From an uncultured Saprospiraceae bacterium (GTDB lineage: Bacteria > Bacteroidota > Bacteroidia > Chitinophagales > Saprospiraceae): 64,000 bases of DNA. The notes under the pieces were generated by a model. It ran no database searches and was not told the origin of the DNA. It saw nothing but the letters and a program-made list of their open reading frames with translations. The position numbers and the translations under genes were made by a program. The DNA lies in contig CALFUK010000055.1 in the NCBI GenBank assembly GCA_937929945.1, positions 1-64,000 on the forward strand, in the 5' to 3' direction. Below, one piece after another: positions 44,594-53,519 of the stretch (position 1 is its first letter; every line of letters begins with the position of its first letter).

Positions 44594-45438
44594 AGCATTT
44601 TAGCAAAGATCAGCGAGGCGAGGTAAGGTGGTTTAAGATGGGCTACTGGCCTATGAGGCAGCCGACCATGCTGGTGTACACCTATCTGATAGATGGACTA
44701 TTAATTGATACAGGGACCAGTAAGCTTAGGTCAGAGTTTATGGCTGCGATCAGAGAAGAAGAGCTAGAGCAGCTGGTCATCTCTCATCACCATGAAGATC
44801 ACACGGGTAATCTGGCGGAGCTTCAGGAAGCCTTGGGCATCAGAGCAAAAGCTCACCCACTAACGGATGCGCTAGTGGCTGATCCAGCTCGGATATCACT
44901 ATCACGACATCTATCTTGGGGGGCCATCACCCCGACGACTTGTGATGCCTTGGATCTGACTTTACCTATTGAGACGGATCACTTTCGCTTTGATATCCAT
45001 CATGTCCCTGGACATGCTGTGGACCAGATAGCGCTGCATGAGCCATCCCAAGGCTGGCTGTTTTCAGCAGATTTATATCTGACCTCGTATCCCAAAATAT
45101 TCATGAATGGTGAGAGTATTCTCAGCTCTATTGATTCTTTGGATCGGATGGCAGCTTTAGACTTTGATGTGCTGTATTGCTGCCATCGACCTAAGTATGA
45201 AGGGGGTCAATCTTTCTTGTTGGAGAAGAAGCAGTACCTACAGGATTTCTACGGTGGGGTGATCAGTGAGTATCTAAAAGGTAAAGCCCCGAAAGAGATC
45301 ATGCGTGTCTTGGGATTGCGAGAATTAGTCACCATGAAGCTGTTATCACAGGGTGAACTCAGCGTAGAGAATATGGTCAAATCATGCATCGGAGATTATG
45401 ATAAATCTATTGAATCATCATCCGAGCAGTCATCTTAA
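44590..45438 (+). CDS. MBL-fold metallo-hydrolase
   Basis: A 282-residue cytoplasmic MBL-fold enzyme. The metal motif is ISHHHEDHTGN (HxHxDH), then HHVPGHAVDQIALHE and FSADLYL. The start used is a TTG (44590) that overlaps the preceding stop (TTGA). An ATG at 44638 would remove the WFKMG part of a conserved-looking N-terminus. Overlaps suggest operon membership with the OsmC and serine hydrolase genes. The substrate is unknown. Confidence 0.8.
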   Translation: MKHFSKDQRGEVRWFKMGYWPMRQPTMLVYTYLIDGLLIDTGTSKLRSEFMAAIREEELEQLVISHHHEDHTGNLAELQEALGIRAKAHPLTDALVADPARISLSRHLSWGAITPTTCDALDLTLPIETDHFRFDIHHVPGHAVDQIALHEPSQGWLFSADLYLTSYPKIFMNGESILSSIDSLDRMAALDFDVLYCCHRPKYEGGQSFLLEKKQYLQDFYGGVISEYLKGKAPKEIMRVLGLRELVTMKLLSQGELSVENMVKSCIGDYDKSIESSSEQSS

Positions 45439-45502
45439 ATCTATCTTTCCAGTAGCTTAGGAATAAATCTGAATTTAGTAGAGATTGGATATACGGAAGA
45501 GA

Positions 45503-45679
45503 TCATTCCTCTTCCTTAGTACCTTGATCTTCTTTTTTATAGTGTCCGTCGAGCATCTCTGTTATCTCACCAAGGTCTTGGCTTAGTTTTTCTAAGTTGC
45601 GCGCTGTGATCTTATTTATGATTTGTTCTTTGATCCCTGGATCATGTAGGGGGATGATTTTAGATTTCTTTTTTTTCAT
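45503..45679 (-). CDS. Small charged hypothetical protein (58 aa)
   Basis: A short ORF starting MKKKKSKIIPLHDPGIKEQI and continuing with helix-like INKITARNLEKLSQDLGEIT, ending in KEEE. It looks like a single amphipathic/coiled-coil helix with a basic start and an acidic end. It lies downstream of the terminator of the S74 gene, so it would need its own promoter. No family was recognised; its credibility rests on composition. Confidence 0.4.
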   Translation of the reverse strand: MKKKKSKIIPLHDPGIKEQIINKITARNLEKLSQDLGEITEMLDGHYKKEDQGTKEEE

Positions 45680-45704
45680 AGCAGCGAAGGGAAGTCATGA
45701 TTTT

Positions 45705-45739
45705 AAAAAGCGGCCTCATCATGAAGTACTGATGAGGCC
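45705..45739 (-). terminator. Intrinsic terminator of the S74 chaperone-tailed gene
   Basis: Stem GGCCTCATC / GATGAGGCC (9 bp, 10-base loop), followed on the minus strand by GC and five T. It lies about 43 bases after the stop codon at 45782. Confidence 0.9.
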
Positions 45740-45781
45740 GTATTGGAAATATGAGATTTTAAGTTTTATGAGAAGGCCTTT

Positions 45782-47017
45782 TTATTTTTTGGCATTCAGC
45801 ATGGTTTTGATTTCTGTGAGTTCGGCTTTGACGGCATCAATTTCTGATTTTTGAGCATCGATTATGTCTTGCTGTTCTTGGATGGCTCTGGTTAAGACTG
45901 GTATCATCTCGATATAATTAACACTCTTTGTTTTGAAACTAGTGCCATCAGTGTGTCTCACTTCGCCACCTGTAGATACTAGCTCAGGAAATACTTGCTC
46001 CATTTCCTGTGCTAAGAATCCCATTCTGTCATTCTCTGGGAATAGCATGTCAAGGTATTCATCACTTCTGAATTCATACATCACTGGATTTAGAGCATTT
46101 ACTTTTTCTATGGCTCCAGAAAGTGTTGCAATATTCTTTTTCAATCTTGCGTCAGACACTCCTGTTATTTGTCCAGATATATCGACATCACCAACAACTT
46201 GTAACTCATAATTTGGAGTGGTAGTTCCTATTCCTAAATGACCGTCAGGTGTCATAACCATTTTAACTTGATCTGCTACACGGAATTCTAAAAGTGTTTC
46301 TCCATCTAACACTACCTTATTCAGATTAGATTCTATTAATGCTGATCCAGTTTGATTACTTCCTATAAAAGCGGCAGCTGTTCCAGCAGGGTTACTATTT
46401 GTGGAAGTGTACCATTGTAGATAGCTATTATTACCTACCATCTTGATGTTATTACTGTTAGTCGTCAGCAGCGCAGTCCCAGAGGGAGGAGTCGTTATCC
46501 CTCCAATAGTTATTGGCCTTGCAAAGCGATTCCATTCTCCGTCAAATCCCCAGCTATACTGTGAACCATCATACCATAAGGCTTCGTCATCGTCAAATTT
46601 TAATCCGACCTCGCCATTAACGGTATTAAAACCATCTCTATGTATCTCTAGTGAACCTGTCATACGTGTGTCTCCATCATCTGCGTCCACATCAAATTTG
46701 GAGTCAGATGTATTTCCTGTCTTACTGAAGGCAAGGAGGTTACTTGATGTTTGATAATGTAAGTAAGCTTCAGTGATTGGACTGACTTGGCCTTGTTTAG
46801 AGAATTTTAGACCGTTAGTTCCAGTAGTTTGTTGACTTTCAACAAATTCTATCAGAGCACCACCAAATCCTAATATTCTTGGCTGGTTATTAGTTCCGTG
46901 GGAAAATTGTTGCACACCTCCAGTGTCCCACTGAGCGATGGAATATTTAGGGATGCTGATTAAGAAGAGCAAGGTCATTAGTAAGCTTGCTGCTTTGTAA
47001 ATAGTATTCGTTTTCAT
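45782..47017 (-). CDS. Secreted tail-fibre-like protein with S74 intramolecular chaperone domain
   Basis: A 411-residue protein. The signal peptide ends near YSIAQ. The middle is beta-rich and repetitive, with GHLGIGTTTPNYELQVVGDV, a pattern common in Bacteroidota surface proteins. The C-terminal peptidase S74 / endosialidase chaperone domain begins SDARLKKNIATLSGAIEKV and ends in a coiled coil (EQQDIIDAQKSEIDAVKAEL). Such domains trimerise the fibre and cleave themselves off. It is probably a surface fibre, not a phage remnant, because no phage genes are nearby. Confidence 0.85.
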   Translation of the reverse strand: MKTNTIYKAASLLMTLLFLISIPKYSIAQWDTGGVQQFSHGTNNQPRILGFGGALIEFVESQQTTGTNGLKFSKQGQVSPITEAYLHYQTSSNLLAFSKTGNTSDSKFDVDADDGDTRMTGSLEIHRDGFNTVNGEVGLKFDDDEALWYDGSQYSWGFDGEWNRFARPITIGGITTPPSGTALLTTNSNNIKMVGNNSYLQWYTSTNSNPAGTAAAFIGSNQTGSALIESNLNKVVLDGETLLEFRVADQVKMVMTPDGHLGIGTTTPNYELQVVGDVDISGQITGVSDARLKKNIATLSGAIEKVNALNPVMYEFRSDEYLDMLFPENDRMGFLAQEMEQVFPELVSTGGEVRHTDGTSFKTKSVNYIEMIPVLTRAIQEQQDIIDAQKSEIDAVKAELTEIKTMLNAKK

Positions 47018-47082
47018 ATTTAGAAGTTTTAATTAGTGAGTTTGAAATTGTTTTAAAAAGAGAATTGATTTACATAGTTGGG

Positions 47083-47331
47083 TCAGGCAGCGCTGGATGA
47101 TATTTTTAGTATCCCCAGCTCAAATGCTCTTCTGATGAGTCCAGCGGTATTCCTAGCTTTCAGTTTTTGTATCAGCCGTTTGCGGTGCGAGACTACGGTG
47201 TGATGACTGATGAATAATTGAGAGGCTATCTCATTCATGTTAGCCTCATAGGCAATTAGGTGCAGTACTTGAAGCTCTCTGGTTGTTATGTTGTTGGAAG
47301 TGATCATGTCAATTGGATTTTGTCTTGACAC
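47083..47331 (-). CDS. Stand-alone LuxR-type HTH protein
   Basis: An 82-residue protein consisting almost only of a LuxR/GerE DNA-binding domain (TTRELQVLHLIAYEANMNEI, then ASQLFISHHTVVSHRKRLIQ). No receiver domain is present. It lies downstream of and on the same strand as a response regulator with its own LuxR domain, 186 bases away. It is either a small regulator or the remnant of a longer one. Confidence 0.7.
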   Translation of the reverse strand: MSRQNPIDMITSNNITTRELQVLHLIAYEANMNEIASQLFISHHTVVSHRKRLIQKLKARNTAGLIRRAFELGILKISSSAA

Positions 47332-47517
47332 AAAGATGAGCCTGATAAAAAGCTGGTCACCTACCCGTTTGGGTAGTTTTTTGCAGGATCAAAAAGCAAA
47401 AATCATGGAAAATGGGGAGCCTTTTATTCGCAGCTATACTGAGATCCGTGTAGGAACTCATAGATCACGACTTATTAGGATTGAGTTCATACCTTGATGA
47501 ATCAATACCTTCTCATA

Positions 47518-48129
47518 TTATCCGGCCATTATTTTAGACAACAACTCTGTCTTACCAGAAACTTCCAGCTTTTGATAAATGTTTTTTAGGTGATACTTCA
47601 CTGTGTTAATGGAGATGAAGTGCTTGCTGGCTATGTCAGATGTACCTGCTCCTGAGATAATATCCTGAATGACCTGAAATTCTTTATCACTTAGAGGAGT
47701 GTGTGACATATTATCCAATCTTTCTTTGGACAATTCTTCTTTGGTGCTGTCCATGTTATAATTAGCGATGGCGATGGCGACGCTTGTCTTCAGGTCCTTC
47801 TCGTCGAAGGGCTTGACGATGTATCCATAGGGATGCGTGTCTTTAGCTCGGGCTAAGGTTTTTTCATCAGAGTAAGAGGTGAGGAATAAGAAAGGGATCG
47901 AATATTTATCATTGATGATTCTGGCAATGTCGATGCCGTCCTTCGTTCCTTCAATATTAATATCCAGCAGGACAAGATCTGGCTTCCGATTAGACAGCAT
48001 ATCCAGTGCTGACTCGCTGTCATGCGCAATCCCAATGACGGAATAGCCGAGGTGACGAAGATTATACTGGATGTCTTGAGCTATGATGGGCTCATCTTCG
48101 ACAATTAATATGGTAGCCATATCATTCAT
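47518..48129 (-). CDS. Response regulator with receiver and LuxR HTH domains
   Basis: A 203-residue orphan regulator. The receiver domain has VEDEP (acidic pocket), the phosphorylation Asp in PDLVLLDINIEG, the Thr/Ser in FLFLTSYSDE and the Lys in YIVKPFDEKD. After a linker, LSDKEFQVIQDIISGAGTSD, then IASKHFISINTVKYHLKNIY, form a LuxR HTH. The start may be the internal ATG at 48120 (MATILIVEDEP). No histidine kinase is in the window. Confidence 0.9.
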   Translation of the reverse strand: MNDMATILIVEDEPIIAQDIQYNLRHLGYSVIGIAHDSESALDMLSNRKPDLVLLDINIEGTKDGIDIARIINDKYSIPFLFLTSYSDEKTLARAKDTHPYGYIVKPFDEKDLKTSVAIAIANYNMDSTKEELSKERLDNMSHTPLSDKEFQVIQDIISGAGTSDIASKHFISINTVKYHLKNIYQKLEVSGKTELLSKIMAG

Positions 48130-48335
48130 AAGGGGAAGTGGTTGTGCAGTATAATATCAAAATACGAAGATTTCGCAGAACTTGTCAAATTATGTTTGAT
48201 TGACTAATAATACAATACAGGATGCCACGGACATAGATACGTTTTAGTCCAGTAGCACCTAAGAATAGGGTGCTTAGATGAATCTTAATTTAGGGGGCGT
48301 TTTACTCTACATTGATCTCATGAACGGTGCGCTAT

Positions 48336-49577
48336 TTATTCATACCTCAATGACTCAATGGGGTCGAGTCGAGAGGCTTTCAGCGCAGGGTATAGACCTG
48401 ATATAACGCCGACGAATATACACACCGTAAAGCCTAAGATGATCCAAGGCCAAGGTATGATGAAAGGACTATCGAAGACAAATGAGACGACATTGCCCAG
48501 CATAATACCGAAGACGATACCAATGATCCCGCCGATCTGTGAGATGACGATGGCTTCGGTTAAGAACTGGATGAGTACATTACTTCGTGTGGCGCCTAAG
48601 GCTTTTCTGACCCCGATCTCTCTGGTCCGTTCAGTCACGGAGACTAGCATGATATTCATGAGACCGATGGCCGCACCGAGCAGCGTCATGAGCGCTATAG
48701 CGATCGTACCGAGTCGCAGCTGCGTCGTCGCATCACTCAGTATCTGGAGGATTCCGTCAGATTTTCTGATTTCAAAGTCATTGTCATCTCCCGCTTTTAA
48801 ACTTCTGATATTCCTGAATACACCAATGGATTGAGAGATCGCTCTATCAATTTGGGTGGCATCATTCACTGCCGCAATCACGGAGTAGTTAGACCTAGCA
48901 CTGCCATAAGACTGCTTACACAGCTGTAAGGGGATGTATATTCTCCGATCAGAGCCTCCACCCATGCTGGAGCCCTTGCTTTCTAAGATACCGATGACTT
49001 TGAAGCGCTTACCGTTGACTGATATATTCTTTCCTAGTGCATATTCAGCTTTGTCATTGAAGAGAGTCTCGACGATATCACTGCCGATGAGCACCTTAGG
49101 ACCGCTGCTGTTAGCTTCATTCTGGGTGAAGTTTCGGCCATGGCTGATATTATAAGCAGATACACTAAAGTAGTTTTCATCGATCCCGACTATTGCTACA
49201 GTTGGATTCGTTTTTTCATCTTTAAATTTGACGGTCGCTGATCTTGAGGCGAAGCGACTGACTGAGACCATAGCTCCATTCTCCGTGACCCTTTCTTTGA
49301 AGTCTATGGCTTGATCATAGACTATGGGTTCTGCGATTTTAGCTCTTCTGCCAGGTTGATTGCTCTTAAGCTCTTCTCTAGCGGGTTTTATTTGAAATGA
49401 ATTAGCGCCTAATCTATTAAAACTATCACTCATAGAGAATAGTATCCCATCAATCGCTGTCAGAATACCGACCAGACAAGCGATGCCAAAGGAAATAATG
49501 ATCAGCGTCAGAAATGACCTGAGGAAGTTTGACCTCAGTGAGAGCAAGGCCATTTTTATATTTTCAGTTAAGTTCAT
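48336..49577 (-). CDS. MacB-like ABC transporter permease
   Basis: A 413-residue FtsX/MacB-family permease. The N-terminal membrane segment follows MALLSLRSNFLRSFLTLIII. A large periplasmic MacB_PCD domain comes next, then three C-terminal segments with VTERTREIGVRKALGATRSN, the conserved FtsX signature. MacB proteins act in efflux or signalling with an ATPase, which is not next to it. It lies 12 bases downstream of the inositol monophosphatase gene. Confidence 0.88.
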   Translation of the reverse strand: MNLTENIKMALLSLRSNFLRSFLTLIIISFGIACLVGILTAIDGILFSMSDSFNRLGANSFQIKPAREELKSNQPGRRAKIAEPIVYDQAIDFKERVTENGAMVSVSRFASRSATVKFKDEKTNPTVAIVGIDENYFSVSAYNISHGRNFTQNEANSSGPKVLIGSDIVETLFNDKAEYALGKNISVNGKRFKVIGILESKGSSMGGGSDRRIYIPLQLCKQSYGSARSNYSVIAAVNDATQIDRAISQSIGVFRNIRSLKAGDDNDFEIRKSDGILQILSDATTQLRLGTIAIALMTLLGAAIGLMNIMLVSVTERTREIGVRKALGATRSNVLIQFLTEAIVISQIGGIIGIVFGIMLGNVVSFVFDSPFIIPWPWIILGFTVCIFVGVISGLYPALKASRLDPIESLRYE

Positions 49578-49589
49578 TCTATCTTGCTA

Positions 49590-50423
49590 TCACACCGTAT
49601 CCTGCGTGAAGTTTTGGCTTAGGACGGCGACGACTTTGTCGTGCAGATTGGCATTCGTCGCTACGATCTGCGTTCCCCCTTTATGCGTGTCACCTCCAAA
49701 ATAATCCGATACTACACCTCCTGCTTCTTCTACAATCAATACACCAGCCGCTATATCCCAAATATGCAGTTTCGACTCGTAGTAGGCATCGATCCTGCCC
49801 GCTGCTACAAAACACAGATCCAATGCCGCTGCACCAAATCGCCTCAATCCTCTAGCGTGCTGAAACCAGTACTGTAAGGTATCAACTAAAGGCTTAAAAT
49901 CATAGCTGCTGGCATAGGGAAATCCCGTAGCCATCATCGCCTCACTGAGTTCGGGTACAGCACTGACCTTGATTTTAGTCCCATTCATGTAGGCGCCTTG
50001 GCCCTTGATCGCCGAGAAGCACTCTGATCTCATGACATCATAGACGACACCGAGGATCATTTCTCCCTGATAGCGGAGCGCGATGCTTACAGCGAAGTGT
50101 GGGATCTTGTGCAAGAAATTACTCGTACCATCGAGCGGATCTATAATCCAGATGAGTTCGCTGTCCGTTTGGTCTTCCGTGTCTTCTTCTGTGATGAATC
50201 CTGCAGCAGGTAGGACTTCAGATAAGCGCTTGACGATCATCTCCTCTGCGGTCTTATCCACGTAGGACACCAGACTGTTTAGCTCCTTGGTAATAATCTG
50301 TTCTTGCTTCACCTTGTACAGTTCAGTGCGGATGAAGTCCGCGGCTTCTGCTGCGGTGACTTTGACCTGCTTCATCCATGAGGCTAGCTGATCTTGATCT
50401 AAGGTTGGGTTCGGATGATTCAT
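49590..50423 (-). CDS. Inositol monophosphatase family protein
   Basis: A 277-residue Mg-dependent sugar-phosphate phosphatase of the SuhB/IMPase family. The metal-binding motifs are EEDTEDQ, IDPLDGTSNFLH and WDIAAGVLIVEEAGG. ATG 50423 is preferred (MNHPNPTLDQDQLASWM); the longer frame to 50477 runs back through the upstream terminator hairpin. It probably acts on inositol-1-phosphate or a related substrate in the cytoplasm. Confidence 0.9.
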   Translation of the reverse strand: MNHPNPTLDQDQLASWMKQVKVTAAEAADFIRTELYKVKQEQIITKELNSLVSYVDKTAEEMIVKRLSEVLPAAGFITEEDTEDQTDSELIWIIDPLDGTSNFLHKIPHFAVSIALRYQGEMILGVVYDVMRSECFSAIKGQGAYMNGTKIKVSAVPELSEAMMATGFPYASSYDFKPLVDTLQYWFQHARGLRRFGAAALDLCFVAAGRIDAYYESKLHIWDIAAGVLIVEEAGGVVSDYFGGDTHKGGTQIVATNANLHDKVVAVLSQNFTQDTV

Positions 50424-50453
50424 GATCTTGATTTGAATGCTGACTATAATGAC

Positions 50454-50484
50454 AAAAAAAGGAGTGACCACGGCCACTCCTTTT
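50454..50484 (-). terminator. Intrinsic terminator of the nfu gene
   Basis: Stem AAAAGGAGTG / CACTCCTTTT (10 bp, 8-base loop), with a seven-T run on the minus strand. It is placed between the nfu stop (50508) and the monophosphatase start. Confidence 0.9.
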
Positions 50485-50507
50485 AGGTTTATTTTATATC
50501 GATGAGC

Positions 50508-51119
50508 TTATCCCATCTCACTGACGACCTCAGTGACCTCTGGTACCATTCGCTTCAGCATCCCCTCGATGCCAGACTTCAGTGTGACGGTGGATGATGG
50601 ACAGCCACTGCATGATCCCTGCAGGATGACAGTCACGATGCCTTCTTTGAATGATTTGAATTCGATGTTGCCACCATCCATTTCTACGGCTGGCTTGACG
50701 TATGTATCGATGAGCTCCTTGATCTTCACGACCAGTTCTGCCTCATCTTCGGAGTATTCGTAGCCTACACCTTTTTCCTTCTCTATCTCTGCCATGGCTT
50801 CAGTGAAGCCTTCTTTCAGCACGTCTTTACCTTCTTCTACGTAGCCTTTGATGTATTCTTTTAGCTTCAGCATGAGGTCTTCCCAGCTGTAGTTAAATTC
50901 TTTAGTGATGGTGACGAAGTTATTGCAGATGTATACCCCTTTCACATAGGGGAAGTCAAATAGGGTGGAGGCAAGTGGCGACCACTCATCAGCCAGCTCT
51001 CTCTCTCTGAAGTCTGCGGTCCCTCTGTATAGCATCTTATTCGTGACGAATTTCAATGATTCTGGATTCGGTGTCTGCTCTGTATAGAGCATCACGGGAT
51101 TTGTCGTTACAGTACTCAT
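50508..51119 (-). CDS. nfu: Nfu-type iron-sulfur cluster carrier
   Basis: A 203-residue Fe-S carrier that delivers clusters to apoproteins. The N-terminal Nfu_N domain (YTEQTPNPESLKFVTNKML) is followed by the NifU-like C-terminal domain with DGGNIEFKSF and the cluster-binding GSCSGCPSSTVTLKSGIE (CxxC). This domain order is usual in Bacteroidota and mitochondria-like Nfu. It ends in an intrinsic terminator. Proximity to the Fe-S rich sulfite-reductase operon is suggestive only. Confidence 0.93.
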   Translation of the reverse strand: MSTVTTNPVMLYTEQTPNPESLKFVTNKMLYRGTADFRERELADEWSPLASTLFDFPYVKGVYICNNFVTITKEFNYSWEDLMLKLKEYIKGYVEEGKDVLKEGFTEAMAEIEKEKGVGYEYSEDEAELVVKIKELIDTYVKPAVEMDGGNIEFKSFKEGIVTVILQGSCSGCPSSTVTLKSGIEGMLKRMVPEVTEVVSEMG

Positions 51120-51233
51120 ATCTTTTTATTTATGGATAACCAATCTGATTCACAAAAATAAACATCTTTTTGTTCTAATGGTTTGGAAAATCCTCATAAT
51201 GCTTGGAAACAAGACAAATGAAGGCATCTTAGC

Positions 51234-52421
51234 CTACAGTGTATCCAGTGGATCAGTATTCTGCCCTTTGCGGAAGACATACAAGTAGATCATGCCAATC
51301 ACACCCGTAATGAAGAATACCAGTGCGATGTACTGGGCCTGAGACCAGTTGAGGCCCATCATTTCGTATTTGTCATTGACCCTGATGGTCTCGATCCACC
51401 AGCGCTGCATCCCATTTAAGATCAAGTAAAGAAAGAACATGGTACCTGCTATCTTCATTTTCTTTCGAAAAGCCCACAGCACGCTGAACATGATCAGATT
51501 GACCAGTGTCTCCCATACGGGTGTCGGATATACCTTGGGATCGAGATAAGTGCAGAATTTCCATTCGCAGCCTTCGAGCTTAGGTCCGCGCTGGTAGAAG
51601 TCAGCTACATTATGAGGGTACTCATAGGCCCACATCCAGTCGGGAAAGATCCACCACGCTGGCTGTGCTGCTGCGACTATACCCCAGTCGCCATCACCAG
51701 AGAAGTGACAGCCTAATCGGCCAATCGCGTAGCCAAAGACATAGCATATAGCAATGGCATCCAGAAAGTGAATGACGGGTATTTGAGCTCGACGGACATA
51801 GATCAATAATGCCGCCAATGCCACGAGCAGTCCGCCATAGATCGTCAGTCCGCTACCGGAAAAAAGCTGACCAATCGGATCAGCCCAAAATGCATCTAAA
51901 TTCTCTAAAATAGAGAACAACCTCGCACCGAATATACCGAATATCGCCGCGATGAAGGTGAGATCAGACACTCGCTGATGGGGCTGAATGGTCTTGATGA
52001 CCTCACGCACGGGTGCATCCAGTGCCTTTTTACTCTGCCAGTAGTGGAGCGCACCGAGCCCGATGACGCCCAAGATGCCAAAGAGGACATTCCCCTTCGT
52101 GGAGAATACCATCCCCGCAGCATCTTCCTTGAATTCTTCAAAATGACTGACGATGTAAGGCAGCTTGTAAGCAAAGAACCCGCCGACGAGGCTGTTCATG
52201 ATGATGTCTGTCCAGATCTTATTTTTGTGATTGGCAATGCGCTTGGTAGTGGGGACGAGCTTCCCTTCTGCCTCCAGCCGCTTGAACTCTCTGTAGATGA
52301 TGTAAGCACCAGAAAAGACGGACAGTCCGAGGAATAAGCCGAAGGTCTTGAAGACGCTCGTCCAGTTGTCAGGATCTGTCCCGATGAGGTCATGAAGAAA
52401 GTAAGATATATCTGGATACAT
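51234..52421 (-). CDS. lgt: Prolipoprotein diacylglyceryl transferase
   Basis: A 395-residue inner-membrane enzyme that attaches diacylglycerol to the lipobox cysteine of prolipoproteins. The diagnostic segment is YAIGRLGCHFSGDGDWG, the Lgt signature with the essential Arg. Several membrane helices and the conserved TPVWETLVNLIMFSVLW segment are present. It is longer than the roughly 270-300 residues of proteobacterial Lgt, with inserts around the first two helices and before the TPVWE segment, as in other Bacteroidota. It serves the several lipoproteins in this window. Confidence 0.9.
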   Translation of the reverse strand: MYPDISYFLHDLIGTDPDNWTSVFKTFGLFLGLSVFSGAYIIYREFKRLEAEGKLVPTTKRIANHKNKIWTDIIMNSLVGGFFAYKLPYIVSHFEEFKEDAAGMVFSTKGNVLFGILGVIGLGALHYWQSKKALDAPVREVIKTIQPHQRVSDLTFIAAIFGIFGARLFSILENLDAFWADPIGQLFSGSGLTIYGGLLVALAALLIYVRRAQIPVIHFLDAIAICYVFGYAIGRLGCHFSGDGDWGIVAAAQPAWWIFPDWMWAYEYPHNVADFYQRGPKLEGCEWKFCTYLDPKVYPTPVWETLVNLIMFSVLWAFRKKMKIAGTMFFLYLILNGMQRWWIETIRVNDKYEMMGLNWSQAQYIALVFFITGVIGMIYLYVFRKGQNTDPLDTL

Positions 52422-52736
52422 ATGTGTCTGATACAGTTGAACTCAAATGTACTGAAGTGATTCTAATGATTTGCTTTTATAAACGAAGAAAAGCATATGA
52501 TAGCTAACTAACGATGTAAGATCATGGGTCGCCGAATTAGTTCATATCGCCGATTTGATATGCTCAATTTAACAAAATCTCATAGTTGTAGAATAGAAGC
52601 GAAAATGCTACTGCTATTGAAATTGAAAGAGACCGTATAGAACAAAATGATGGTGTTATTGTAAGCATATCCCTTCCTGTAATTTAGATCCTGAAATAAA
52701 TTCAGGATGACTGCTTACGATAGCGGATCGAATTAT
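52422..52736. other. Intergenic region with a non-terminator hairpin
   Basis: 315 bases between lgt and the OsmC stop. The only structure is ATCCTGAA-ATAAA-TTCAGGAT (52688-52708), a perfect 8 bp stem without a T-run on either strand. Confidence 0.45.
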
Positions 52737-53132
52737 TTAACTCACAATCTCATAGCTACTCGTAATCTTAGCTGCTTTCTCTAGCATCAAGGATACAGAG
52801 CAGTACTTTTCCAGTGAGCTGCTGACAGCTTGGTCCACTTTCTTCTCCTTCAGATCACCCTTCAAGATGTAGTGCAGGTGTATCTCTGTGAATGTGCGGG
52901 GTATTTCATCGCGCCTTTTGGCGGTCACCTCTACCTGGATGTCTTCGAGTGGCTGCCTCATCTTTTCTAAGATCATGACGATGTCTATGGTGCTGCATCC
53001 AGCAGCAGCCATGAGGACTGACTGCATCGGTCCTACGGCGTTACCATCGCCAGACAGCTCCAGGGAGTGTCCTTCTTCATTGGTGGCTTTGAAGTGCTTG
53101 GAGTCGTTTAGTCTTTCTAGTTTTATCTGCAT
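52737..53132 (-). CDS. OsmC-family protein
   Basis: A 131-residue OsmC-like protein with two cysteines in the expected places (AAAGCSTIDIV and LEKYCSVSLML). It belongs to the YhfA-like branch that has GPMQSVLMAAAGC, often found beside sulfur-metabolism genes. It lies 36 bases downstream of the ferredoxin gene and is probably the last gene of the sulfur operon. It may handle persulfide or peroxide stress; this is inference. Confidence 0.85.
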   Translation of the reverse strand: MQIKLERLNDSKHFKATNEEGHSLELSGDGNAVGPMQSVLMAAAGCSTIDIVMILEKMRQPLEDIQVEVTAKRRDEIPRTFTEIHLHYILKGDLKEKKVDQAVSSSLEKYCSVSLMLEKAAKITSSYEIVS

Positions 53133-53168
53133 GACAGCGGCGTTTTTTGTTGAATGTAAAGATACACC

Positions 53169-53519
53169 TTATGCTGACTCATCCACGGGCGCCAGCTTCA
53201 CCACCAGCCCATTCAGCGCTGATGTGATGGGGAGCTGACAGCTTAGGCGGCTGTTATCTTCGACAAAGAAGGCTTGATCCAGCATGTCCTCTTCATCCTC
53301 TGACTGCTCAGGCAGCTCGTGGTCCGTCTGCACGTAGCAATGACAGGAGGCGCACAGCGCCATACCACCACAGGTGCCTTCTACTGGGAGCTCCGCCGCT
53401 CGGCAGATCTCCATCAGATTAAAACTCATGTCTGTAGGTGCTTCCAGCACATGCTCCGTCCCTTGCCGATCTATGACGGTCAGTGAGATCATATTTTCTT
53501 CCATACTATTCGAATCCAT
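53169..53519 (-). CDS. 2Fe-2S ferredoxin
   Basis: A 116-residue plant/adrenodoxin-type ferredoxin. Cluster ligands are in VEGTCGGMALCASCHCYV plus a later Cys (RLSCQLP). The start may be ATG 53504, which would avoid the 14-base overlap with the reductase gene. It is coupled to a ferredoxin-NADP reductase, and is the likely electron donor for the ferredoxin-dependent sulfite reductase upstream in the operon. Confidence 0.9.
   Translation of the reverse strand: MDSNSMEENMISLTVIDRQGTEHVLEAPTDMSFNLMEICRAAELPVEGTCGGMALCASCHCYVQTDHELPEQSEDEEDMLDQAFFVEDNSRLSCQLPITSALNGLVVKLAPVDESA

Noticed and set aside
45782-47017. Prophage tail fibre gene
   Set aside because: The S74 chaperone domain occurs in many Bacteroidota surface proteins; there are no phage genes around, and a signal peptide is present.
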